Assembly (NCBI GenBank): GCA_046295675.1
Contig: JBKBMW010000010.1
Span: 1 to 19,939 of the forward strand
Origin: JAOAJF01 sp046295675
GTDB lineage: Archaea; Micrarchaeota; Micrarchaeia; Anstonellales; Anstonellaceae
DNA: 19,939 nt
Direction: 5' to 3'
This document shows positions 1 to 7,597 of the stretch, piece after piece (positions within the stretch are counted from its first letter, which is position 1; each line of letters begins with the position of its first letter). A model generated the notes under the pieces. The model saw only the letters and a list, made by a program, of their open reading frames with translations, was not told where the DNA came from and did no database searches. The position numbers and the translations under genes are program-made.

Positions 1-1879
1 AATTTGTACTGTTAATGATATGAGATGCAATGAAAATACAGTTGAACTCTGTACTCAATCTGGTTGGGAACCACAAAGCACCTGTTCTCCTGATAATACA
101 TGTACCTGTTCTGTAGATCAACTTACTGGCTTAAATACTTGTAGGTGTATTCCAAGAAATATTTTTACATGTTCTAGTCCTAATGATATGAGATGCAATG
201 GAAATGAAATTGAAATCTGTACTCAATCTGGTTGGTGGGAATCAAGAGGCACCTGTCCTCCTGATAATCCATGTGGCTGTGTTGTAGATCCAGCTACTGG
301 CTTAAATACTTGTAGCTGTAATCCTCTATGTCAGCCTCTTAATGATATGAGATGCAATGGAAATGTAGTTGAACTCTGTACCCGATTTGGTTGGCAATCA
401 CAATTCTTCTGCTTTCCTGATAATCCATGTGGCTGTGTTGTAGATCCAGCTACTGGCTTACATACTTGTAGCTGTAATCAAGCAAATAATCCTAATTTTT
501 GTCAGCCTCTTAATGATATGAGATGCAATGAAAATGCAGTTGAAATCTGTACTCAATCTGGTTGGGAACCACAAAGCACCTGCTCTCCTGATAATCCATG
601 TGGCTGTGTTGTAGATCAACTTACTGGATTAAAAACCTGTAATTGTGGTTTAGCATGTAATGATAGCGAATACATATGTGATAATTCAAAACTATTGCAA
701 TGCGTAAATGGAAATTTTTTTGAACTTGAGGATTGTGCTGATTCCAATTTAATATGTGATTCAATTAATAAAAAATGTGCTTGCCCTCCTGGCTCAAGCG
801 AGCCAATCTGTGATGGTCCTGATTCTATTAAATATTGTCAAGATTCTCCAGATAGGGGAGAATGGTTAAAATATCCTTGCACTATGGGCTATTGTCAAAA
901 TGGAAAATGTTATTGTAATCCAGGTTCAGCATACTGCAAAGATGATTTAACTTTTTATTCTTGTAATGCTCAAGGAGAATGGACTGAAGAGAAATGTCCT
1001 GCCGGTACTGCCTGTTTTCAAGGAGAATGTGTTGAGTGTGCTAGTAGTTCAGGAGATTTCTCTTACTGTAAAGATGAAAAGACTCTGGTAAGATGCATAA
1101 ACAAAAAACTAAGTTATTTTTCTTGTCCTGAGGGCACTTTCTGTAAAATCATAGATGAAAATACAGCAACTTGTGAAGGTACTGGCCAGGCGCCTATGGA
1201 TAACCCACCTGCTCAAGGAGGTAACATTGGAGGTGTAAGTGGTGGTGGGGGTGGAGGAAGCGGTAGTAGTGGGTCTGGCGGAAGTTCTAGTGGTGGTGGA
1301 GAAATAACAAGAAAATGTTATGGTTGGTCAGATTGGTTTATTAATGCAACCGAAGAGAAAACAGATCCAACCTCTCCGTCTTTAGTTTGTGTTAATACCA
1401 CTTATATTAGATGGTGTAAAACTTCTAAAGGAGAGTTAGACTTTTCAATCTTTGAAAAAAAGAGTGAGTACAAATGCGGAGAGAAATCACAAAAAGAAGT
1501 TTGTAATTATGAATACTCTGGCTCTTCCACCTATACCGATTATATAAATGGAGAATGTAGAACATGTTCAAAAGATACCTCAATCTATACTTGCTATCCT
1601 TCAGGAAAAAAAGATGAAACAAAGCAAAAAACTTCAGTCTCTTGTGGTTTATGGAGGGCATGTACTGAAGAAGAAAAAGCAAAATTTCAAAAGAAAGAAG
1701 CCCAACCACCTCCAGAACAACCTCAATCAGATATGCTACTTGCAATAAACAAAGCATTTGAACAATATGGTGGAATTGTTCTTCTTGTCTTCTTCCTATT
1801 AATAGCTGGATTTGCCTTCTATCTTTTCTGGAAGTTTTACGGAGAAGGAAAGAAGAAAGAAGACGAGATAGTCCAATGA
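1..1879 (+). CDS. Cys-rich repeat surface protein with C-terminal membrane anchor (5' end outside window)
   Basis: The reading frame is open from the left edge (frame starting at base 2), and the residues before the first ATG at 20 (ICTVND) match the same part of later repeats. The gene therefore starts before the window and the ATG at 20 is internal. The visible part has four copies of a 53-57-residue Cys-rich module (NDMRCNGN...ELCTQSGW...C..DNPCGC), then more divergent Cys modules to about base 1180. A Gly/Ser linker (about 1215-1305), a second Cys-bearing domain, and a C-terminal helix (GGIVLLVFFLLIAGFAFYLF, about 1770-1830) with a charged tail follow. I infer an extracellular, disulfide-rich, membrane-anchored protein, possibly an adhesin. 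I recognise no catalytic motif. The stop overlaps the next gene by ATGA, so they are probably co-transcribed. Function is unknown; the topology call is fairly safe. Confidence 0.85.
   Translation, partial: ICTVNDMRCNENTVELCTQSGWEPQSTCSPDNTCTCSVDQLTGLNTCRCIPRNIFTCSSPNDMRCNGNEIEICTQSGWWESRGTCPPDNPCGCVVDPATGLNTCSCNPLCQPLNDMRCNGNVVELCTRFGWQSQFFCFPDNPCGCVVDPATGLHTCSCNQANNPNFCQPLNDMRCNENAVEICTQSGWEPQSTCSPDNPCGCVVDQLTGLKTCNCGLACNDSEYICDNSKLLQCVNGNFFELEDCADSNLICDSINKKCACPPGSSEPICDGPDSIKYCQDSPDRGEWLKYPCTMGYCQNGKCYCNPGSAYCKDDLTFYSCNAQGEWTEEKCPAGTACFQGECVECASSSGDFSYCKDEKTLVRCINKKLSYFSCPEGTFCKIIDENTATCEGTGQAPMDNPPAQGGNIGGVSGGGGGGSGSSGSGGSSSGGGEITRKCYGWSDWFINATEEKTDPTSPSLVCVNTTYIRWCKTSKGELDFSIFEKKSEYKCGEKSQKEVCNYEYSGSSTYTDYINGECRTCSKDTSIYTCYPSGKKDETKQKTSVSCGLWRACTEEEKAKFQKKEAQPPPEQPQSDMLLAINKAFEQYGGIVLLVFFLLIAGFAFYLFWKFYGEGKKKEDEIVQ
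14..650 (+). repeat. Tandem coding repeats, four copies of about 159-171 bp
   Basis: The 19-base string aatgatatgagatgcaatg recurs at 14, 182, 341 and 512, giving spacings of 168, 159 and 171 bases, all multiples of three. The similarity is at DNA level, not only protein level: copies 1 and 4 share gttgggaaccacaaagcacc, while copies 2 and 3 share gttgtagatccagctactgg. The array probably continues left of the window. Confidence 0.93.
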
Positions 1880-2310
1880 AAAACTTTTTTTTTATTTTTT
1901 TTATTTTTCTTTTTTTTCTTGGTTGTTTGTCTAATGAAAAAAAGGAAGATATTACTTTACAAACATTTGAACAAGAAGAAATAAAAAACAAATCCATCTT
2001 ATCCAACATTTCAAACACTTCAGATAATTATTTAGAAAAAAAATCAAAAATCATAGAAAACCCATCTGCCAAAAATTCTGTTTCTATGTGTGAGAATTCT
2101 AGCAATTCTAGCCGCTGTTATTTAGAATTTGCAATAAAAGAAGATCAACCTTCTTTTTGTTATTTTTTAGATTATGGAGAAGAATTTTTTTATTGCATAA
2201 AAAATTGGTGTTCAAATACAAACAAAAAATCTATTTTAGATTGTGAGAAATACTCTGATGCAGATACTCGATTAATTTGCATTAACAATTGTTTTAATCA
2301 AGAGAGATAA
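1876..2310 (+). CDS. Small predicted lipoprotein, Cys-rich C-terminus
   Basis: This is a 144-residue protein. The N-terminus is MKN followed by a Phe/Ile/Leu helix ending FFLGC, which looks like a lipobox with Cys17 as the lipidated residue (the fit is imperfect, with Leu-Gly before Cys). A Ser/Asn/Lys-rich linker of about 50 residues follows. The C-terminal 70 residues hold regularly spaced cysteines (RCYLEFAI...SFCYFL...FYCIKNWC...DCEKY...RLICINNC). That resembles helical C-x(n)-C repeats I associate with small secreted proteins of DPANN archaea; I cannot confirm this here. It overlaps the surface-protein gene by ATGA, so the two are probably translationally coupled and may act together at the cell surface. 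No enzyme family is recognised. Confidence 0.75.
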   Translation: MKNFFFIFFIFLFFLGCLSNEKKEDITLQTFEQEEIKNKSILSNISNTSDNYLEKKSKIIENPSAKNSVSMCENSSNSSRCYLEFAIKEDQPSFCYFLDYGEEFFYCIKNWCSNTNKKSILDCEKYSDADTRLICINNCFNQER

Positions 2311-2330
2311 TTTTTTAAATTTTAAAAAAT
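2311..2330 (+). promoter_or_regulatory. Candidate TATA box of tRNA-Ile
   Basis: An AT-only tract with tttaaatttta is centred about 28 bases before the tRNA 5' end at 2349, the usual archaeal TATA distance. It lies directly after the lipoprotein stop codon. Confidence 0.45.
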
Positions 2331-2348
2331 CAAATAATCTTAATTCTT

Positions 2349-2423
2349 GGGCCCGTAGCTTAGCCTGGTTGGAGCGTTCGACTGATAATCGAAAGGTCCT
2401 GAGTTCAAATCTCAGCGGGCCCA
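2349..2423 (+). tRNA. tRNA-Ile (anticodon GAU)
   Basis: The acceptor arms GGGCCCG and CGGGCCC pair over 7 bp, with discriminator A at 2423. The anticodon arm is UUCGA-CUGAUAA-UCGAA, so the anticodon is GAU. The T arm is CUGAG-UUCAAAU-CUCAG. Length is 75 nt with no intron, and CCA is not encoded (ATCC follows). An open frame in the track of this region starts inside the tRNA at 2369; that start is not real. Confidence 0.97.
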
Positions 2424-2426
2424 TCC

Positions 2427-2440
2427 TTTTTAAATTTTTT
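2427..2440 (+). promoter_or_regulatory. Candidate TATA box for translin
   Basis: ttttaaattttt is centred about 24 bases before the ATG at 2456, and no Shine-Dalgarno sequence precedes that ATG. This fits a leaderless or nearly leaderless message. Read-through from the tRNA is the alternative. Confidence 0.4.
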
Positions 2441-2455
2441 ATCAGTAGATTTTTT

Positions 2456-3040
2456 ATGAAAAAGATAAATTTTAAAGAAATTATATCCTATTTAGAAAAA
2501 AAAGAAAAAGAACATGATAAACTTATTGCTCTCTCAAGAAATCTAATAAGAACAGCTTCAAATTCTATTAAGCTCATGCACTCTAACAATCTTCAAGAAG
2601 CAAAAAAAAATTTATCTAAATTATCAAAAGATATTAAAGCGTTTTCTCATTTTTCAGAAGAATATAAATATTTAGTAGATCCAATAGCACAGGAATATGT
2701 AGAAGCAGCTTTACTTTTAGCTGCATTAGAAAAAAAACCATTTCCAAATTATAAAAAATTAAATGTTTCTCCTCAAGCTTATCTTTTGGGTTTGTTGGAT
2801 TTATTTGGTGAGTTAAAAAGAGAAGTTATTTTATCACTTTTAAACAACCAAAAAGAAAGAGCATGGTATCTATTCAATATAATGTCTGAGCTCTTTGATG
2901 AGCTTTTGGTAATCAGGTTTTCCAATTCCATTTTACCAAACTTTAAAAGAAAACTTGATATTGCTAAAATTCAACTTGAAGATTCAAGAATAGAACTTCT
3001 AAAAGCAGGATTAAAAATCTCAAAAAGGGATGGAAAATGA
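2456..3040 (+). CDS. Translin family protein
   Basis: This is a 194-residue, almost entirely helical protein. The family signature is visible in the middle: QEYVEAALLLAAL, then PQAYLLGLLDLFGELKREVI, and a C-terminal stretch with RKLDIAKIQLEDSRIELLKA. Length matches the roughly 200-residue archaeal members. Translin/TRAX proteins form octameric barrels that bind single-stranded RNA or DNA; the TRAX subunit of eukaryotic C3PO is an RNase using acidic residues. The acidic residues in GELKRE sit where TRAX has catalytic ones, but I cannot assign activity by eye. I chose ATG 2456 because the longer frame begins inside tRNA-Ile. Its stop overlaps the next gene by ATGA. Its position 32 bases after a tRNA is suggestive given the role of fungal C3PO in tRNA processing. 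Confidence 0.88.
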   Translation: MKKINFKEIISYLEKKEKEHDKLIALSRNLIRTASNSIKLMHSNNLQEAKKNLSKLSKDIKAFSHFSEEYKYLVDPIAQEYVEAALLLAALEKKPFPNYKKLNVSPQAYLLGLLDLFGELKREVILSLLNNQKERAWYLFNIMSELFDELLVIRFSNSILPNFKRKLDIAKIQLEDSRIELLKAGLKISKRDGK

Positions 3041-4143
3041 AAACTTTAATAGTTCTTTTAATGTTTTCTTTTTTGTTAAGTGGTTGTATTATTATAGATA
3101 CCCTATTCCCACCAAAAAACAAAACCAATTCAGGAATTGAAAATCAATCTAATGCTACACAAAAAAATATTAATATTTCTGATTTAAACAATTCTAATAT
3201 CTCAAATCAATCAATAGCAGAAGTGCAAAATTCTTTGCCTACAAATTCAATAGTTATAAACGAATCATCCAACCTATCAGATTTAGAAAAAAATATAAGT
3301 CAAGGTGTCTTAAAACCAAAACAAGCTCACGATATTTTAGAAATTTATTTTTTTGATGTTGGTTTTGGAGATGCTACTCTAATTAGAACTAAATTTTCAA
3401 CTATTTTAATTGGCACAGGTTCAGAATTTTCGTCTGCAGCATTGGTAGAAAAACTTAGAAGCTTAGGAGTAAAAAAAATCGATGAACTAATTTTAGACTC
3501 TTGGTTAGATACAAAAATTGGAGGGGCAAAGCTTATTTTAAAACGCTTTCCTATCAATCGTGTTTGGGTTTCAAAAGAGATTCCATCTCTTTTCAAAGCT
3601 CAAGAAGTTTACTCTTTAATAAAACAAAACAATATTTTGATATATAATCCGGTTATTGGGGATAAAGTAAATTTTCAGGATCTTTCTTTGGAGGTTTATA
3701 ATCCACAAGTAAAAGAATATGTAAATCATCCAGAAGCAAATGCAATTGTTCTAAAAATAGTTTATGGAAATTTTTGTCTCTTTTTACCTTCTGATATTGA
3801 ACAGGAAATCGAACCAGTTATAGTCTCCAATCTGGACAAATCAAGCTGTAGCCTTTATAAATGGAGAAAAAACGGAGAAGGTAGACCAACTCCATCTATC
3901 CTTTTCAATAATCTTGCCCCAAAAGATGTAATAATCAGTGTTGGTCCAACTTCCAAAGGCGAATATCCATCAAAAACTACCTTAACCTTTCTTTCAATAG
4001 CAAAGGTAGGTGTTTATCGTACAGATATAGATAAAGATATCTTTGTTAATGTTTCTAAAACTGGCAGCTATCATATATCTAAAAAAGCAAATTTAGAAGT
4101 TTTAGGTAAATGGTATTCTTCAACAGATGCTTCTAACCAATAA
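3037..4143 (+). CDS. Lipoprotein with ComEC-like metallo-beta-lactamase domain lacking metal ligands
   Basis: This is a 368-residue protein. The signal peptide ends LLSGC, a good lipobox with Cys17. A linker of about 80 residues rich in Asn/Ser follows, with many N-x-S/T sites. From about residue 102 it follows the ComEC/Rec2 metallo-beta-lactamase pattern: LEIYFFDVGFGDATLI, ILIGTGS, LRSLGVKKIDELIL, IGGA, LFLPSDIE, and a C-terminal DVIISVGP...GVYRTDIDKDI. The usual ligand block after LIL (THPDADH) reads DSWLDTK at residues 154-160, so both His and the key Asp are gone. The later PHHGS motif is also missing (KWRKNGEGRP). I infer a catalytically dead, membrane-tethered extracellular domain that may bind a ligand. 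It overlaps translin by ATGA, although the functional link is unclear. Confidence 0.8.
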   Translation: MKTLIVLLMFSFLLSGCIIIDTLFPPKNKTNSGIENQSNATQKNINISDLNNSNISNQSIAEVQNSLPTNSIVINESSNLSDLEKNISQGVLKPKQAHDILEIYFFDVGFGDATLIRTKFSTILIGTGSEFSSAALVEKLRSLGVKKIDELILDSWLDTKIGGAKLILKRFPINRVWVSKEIPSLFKAQEVYSLIKQNNILIYNPVIGDKVNFQDLSLEVYNPQVKEYVNHPEANAIVLKIVYGNFCLFLPSDIEQEIEPVIVSNLDKSSCSLYKWRKNGEGRPTPSILFNNLAPKDVIISVGPTSKGEYPSKTTLTFLSIAKVGVYRTDIDKDIFVNVSKTGSYHISKKANLEVLGKWYSSTDASNQ

Positions 4144-4165
4144 ATTACTTCTTTAATTTTCTTTT

Positions 4166-7100
4166 TTATTTTGTTGTTATCTGTTGTTCTATTTCAGCAA
4201 GTTTTACCCCGATTATTTTAGAGCCTTCTTTATCTTTTGTTACTCCTAAAACAACATCTGCAGAAGACACAACAGTATCATTATGTGTTATAACTATAAA
4301 TTGAGAAGTTTTAGACATTTGAGAAATAAAATCTGACATTTTTAGAGTATTCTCTTTATCTAATGAGGCATCAGCTTCATCCAAAATATAAAATGAAGCT
4401 GGTTTTTTCATCTCTAAAGCAAATATAAACATAAGTGCAAGTAAAGATTTTTCCCCGCCAGATAATGATTCTAAGTACTTTTCTTTCTTTTTTCCTTCTT
4501 CTTTTATTTTTATATTCAAACCACTTTCAAAAATATTGCTTTCATCTTCTAAATACAAAGTTCCTTCTCCTTTAAACACCATTGAAAATAATTTTTTAAA
4601 ATGTTTATTGACTTCATCAAATGTTTCCATAAAAACCTTTATTTTTTTTGTTTCAATTTCTTTTATCAATGTCATAACTGCCTCCTTTTCTTTTTCTAAT
4701 CTACCTATTTTTTCTTGCAGTTGTTCAAAATCAAGTTTTTTTTCCTCATACATTTCAGGAGCTTTTAAATTCACCATTCCTAATTCATTTATTCTTTTTT
4801 CAGCATTTTGAACTATCTCTTCTAATTTGGATTTTGGAACATCCTCCAAAAGTTTAACAGATATATATTTTTCATACTCTGATTTCAAATCTACTAATTT
4901 TGTTTGCACTGAAGCGTTCTTTACTTCCAGCTCTTGCAATCTTCTTTGCAATCCGTCTAATTCGTATTTTTTTTGTCCCTCTATTATTGCAATTTTTTTT
5001 ATCTCTTCATCTATCTGCTGGATTTTTTGATATTCTTTTTGAATTCTTTTTGAAAATTCATTTATTCTTTGTTCAATTTCTTCAATTTCTTTTTTGATTG
5101 TTTTTAACTCTTTTCCATATTCCTCAATACTCTCATTTATTCTTTCTTTTTTATTTTTATTATCTTCAATTTCTTGTTTTATTTTTTCAATCTGCTCTAA
5201 ATAAATTTTTATCTCATTCTTAGCTGTTTCAATTTCAGTTATTAATGCACTATGTTTTTCTAAAATTTTTTGGTATTTTTCCTCTTTTTCTTTGTTTTGT
5301 CTTTTTTTCTCTTCTTTTAATTTTTCTTCGCTTTCTTTTATTTTTTCCAAATTCTCTAAAGTTAGTTTTATTTCATTTCGAGTTAATTCTAATTCTTTTT
5401 TTATTTTTTCTAACTCATCTTGATTTTTTCTTATATTATTGTTATAAATATTCATCTCCTGTTTTATCTGTTCTATTCTTCTTTCTCTTTCTTTTTCTGT
5501 ACCTAATTCTGCTTCTAATTCCCTTACTTTTAGTTCCAAAGAAATTCTCTCTTTTCTTAATTCTTGACTTTGTTCTCTTATTTTATATAATTGTCCATAT
5601 AACTCATCTCTAATTTCTTTTATTTTTTCAACTTCTTCTTGAAGTTTTTTTACTTTAATTTGAGCCATTATCTGTAAAGTTCTAGAACCTCCAGATATCA
5701 CTCCTGATTTTTCTATTACTTCTCCTTCCATAGTAACCATTCTATATTTATTTATCCCGATTTTTTTTGCAGTTTCAATATTTGGCACAAGAAGGGTGTC
5801 TCCAAAAACATATCTTATTGCCTTATCTATAGATGATGGATAAGATACAAACTCGTTTAACCAACCATATGCACCTTGAGGAATTTTTTCACTTTTTTGA
5901 AATTGTATATAATCTAGTGGAATAAAAGAACATTTTCCTGATTTTGTTTTTTTAAGTTTTTCTATAAGCTCTGCTGCCAGATCAATATTCTCTACTATCA
6001 CATATTGTAGTCTAGAACCAGCTGCTGCTTCTATAGCAATCTGAAACTTTTCTTCATTGTTTATAAGCTCTGCAACTGTACCATAAATTCCTTTCTTTCC
6101 ATTTTCTTTCATTGTTTTTATGAAATCTAACGCAAAATTTTTTGAATTTTGATTTATAGAAGCACTTAAAGTAGCAAGCCTTTCTTTTTCTTCAAGTAAT
6201 TTTTTATCATACTCTGGAATATCCCTATTAATCTTTTTTTCTTGCTCAAAAAGTTTGTTAAGCCTATTGTTTATATCTTCAATTTGATTTTTTATTTCTA
6301 TTAAATTTGTTTTTTCCTCCCTATTTTTTAATTCCACTAAATCGTTTTGCATTTTAATTAAAATTTCCTGGTCATGTGAAATTAATTTCTCTATTCCCTC
6401 CTTTTTTGTATTTAATATTGCCAACCTTTCCTTCAATTCACTTACTTTTTCAGTCACTTTTTCAATATTTTTTTCCTCGTTTATACCTTCAGATATTTTT
6501 TTTAGTTCTTCTAATTCTTTTTCCAAATTTTTTTTGTATTCCTCCTTTTGTTTTATCTGTGTGTTAATGGTATCTATTTTTAACATAAGTGACATTTTTT
6601 CCTTTTCTAAATTTTCAATAAGATTTTCAACCTCTATTTTTTCCTCTTCTTTTCCTTTTTTTAGAGTTTCTTTTTTTGCATTCTCAATATTTAACTCTTG
6701 TATTCTGCTTATCAAACCTTCCTTCTTTCCTAGTTTCTCAACAATTTGACTAAGCTCTGCCTTTTCTTGTTCTTTCTTCTCAATCTCCTTTTTTAATTCT
6801 TCTATTTCAGTATTTAGTTTTTCAATTTCTTTATTTATAGAAGCCTTCATTTTTATATTCTCATCAAACTGATTTTGTATTTTTGTGTATTCTTGCCATA
6901 TTAATGTTGCTCTTGCACTTTCCATTTCCTGTTTTTTTTGCTGATATTCTAAAGCACTCTCTTTTTCTTTTTCCAATTCTTTTAAATAAGATTCTTTTTC
7001 TGCTAATAAAATCTTTGCTTCAGATATTTTTATTTCAACTTGATTTAGCTCTCCAATTGCTTCCTTTTTCTTTTCTTCAAATTCTGCTATACCAGCAATT

Positions 7101-7582
7101 TGATCTATTATCTCTCTTCTTTCTTTTGGATGCATATCTACTATTCTTTCTACTTGTCCTTGAGCTATAATATTGTGTGGTCCTACTTCAAAATTATATT
7201 TTCGCAATATTTCCAAAAGGTTTGTTCTGGTGGTATTTTTTCCATCTATAGCATACTCACTTTTTCCATCATCATAAACAGTTCTACTAATTTCAAAACA
7301 TTTTTGTTTCTTTTTATCGCATCCAATAATACTTACTTGGGCTTTTTTTGAATCATGATTTATAAGCTCGGCAGCCTTTCTTACTCTTATTGATTTTGTT
7401 GCCATTTCTCCAAGGCAAAATCTTATTCCATCAACTACATTGGATTTTCCAGAACCATTTGGACCAACTAATGCAATAAAACCTTCTGGAAGCTCAATTT
7501 CCGAATATTTAAAAGATTTAAATCCTCTAAACTTTATTTTAGATATGTAGTATCCTCCTTGTTTAGTTGCTTGCTCTTGCAT
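4166..7582 (-). CDS. smc: Chromosome segregation/condensin ATPase SMC
   Basis: This is the complete SMC architecture, about 1138 residues, the usual length. The N-terminal ATPase half has FRGFKSF, Walker A GPNGSGKS and the Q-loop region with GQVERIVDM. A long Lys/Glu-rich coiled coil follows, then a hinge near residues 500-640 (KGIYGTVAELI...AIEAAAGSRLQYVIVE...GVISGGSR), then a returning coil. The C-terminal half has the ABC signature LSGGEKSLLALMF, Walker B FYILDEADASLD and a D-loop. SMC dimers compact and segregate DNA. I chose ATG 7582 because GAGGT lies 8 bases before it. An in-frame ATG at 7597, directly after the upstream stop, adds five residues but has no such site. No kleisin (ScpA) gene is in the window. 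It is probably co-transcribed with the upstream pilin-like gene. Confidence 0.96.
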   Translation of the reverse strand: MQEQATKQGGYYISKIKFRGFKSFKYSEIELPEGFIALVGPNGSGKSNVVDGIRFCLGEMATKSIRVRKAAELINHDSKKAQVSIIGCDKKKQKCFEISRTVYDDGKSEYAIDGKNTTRTNLLEILRKYNFEVGPHNIIAQGQVERIVDMHPKERREIIDQIAGIAEFEEKKKEAIGELNQVEIKISEAKILLAEKESYLKELEKEKESALEYQQKKQEMESARATLIWQEYTKIQNQFDENIKMKASINKEIEKLNTEIEELKKEIEKKEQEKAELSQIVEKLGKKEGLISRIQELNIENAKKETLKKGKEEEKIEVENLIENLEKEKMSLMLKIDTINTQIKQKEEYKKNLEKELEELKKISEGINEEKNIEKVTEKVSELKERLAILNTKKEGIEKLISHDQEILIKMQNDLVELKNREEKTNLIEIKNQIEDINNRLNKLFEQEKKINRDIPEYDKKLLEEKERLATLSASINQNSKNFALDFIKTMKENGKKGIYGTVAELINNEEKFQIAIEAAAGSRLQYVIVENIDLAAELIEKLKKTKSGKCSFIPLDYIQFQKSEKIPQGAYGWLNEFVSYPSSIDKAIRYVFGDTLLVPNIETAKKIGINKYRMVTMEGEVIEKSGVISGGSRTLQIMAQIKVKKLQEEVEKIKEIRDELYGQLYKIREQSQELRKERISLELKVRELEAELGTEKERERRIEQIKQEMNIYNNNIRKNQDELEKIKKELELTRNEIKLTLENLEKIKESEEKLKEEKKRQNKEKEEKYQKILEKHSALITEIETAKNEIKIYLEQIEKIKQEIEDNKNKKERINESIEEYGKELKTIKKEIEEIEQRINEFSKRIQKEYQKIQQIDEEIKKIAIIEGQKKYELDGLQRRLQELEVKNASVQTKLVDLKSEYEKYISVKLLEDVPKSKLEEIVQNAEKRINELGMVNLKAPEMYEEKKLDFEQLQEKIGRLEKEKEAVMTLIKEIETKKIKVFMETFDEVNKHFKKLFSMVFKGEGTLYLEDESNIFESGLNIKIKEEGKKKEKYLESLSGGEKSLLALMFIFALEMKKPASFYILDEADASLDKENTLKMSDFISQMSKTSQFIVITHNDTVVSSADVVLGVTKDKEGSKIIGVKLAEIEQQITTK

Positions 7583-7597
7583 TTTTTCTAACCTCAT

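Noticed and set aside
14..650. Possible CRISPR or other non-coding repeat array
   Set aside because: Units are 159-171 bp, in frame, and lie in an open coding frame with conserved cysteines. There are no short repeats with unique spacers.
1425..2018. 197-residue minus-strand frame opposite the surface and lipoprotein genes
   Set aside because: It is antisense to two well-supported genes, rich in Phe/Leu/Lys from complementing A-rich codons, and has no family pattern or start signal.
2369..2455. N-terminal extension of translin
   Set aside because: The start lies inside tRNA-Ile and the added residues do not resemble translin. The ATG at 2456 fits family length.
4536..7351. Several plus-strand frames opposite smc, very rich in Phe, Leu and Ile
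   Set aside because: They are the complement of Lys/Glu-rich coiled-coil codons; none shows a start site or a recognisable protein.
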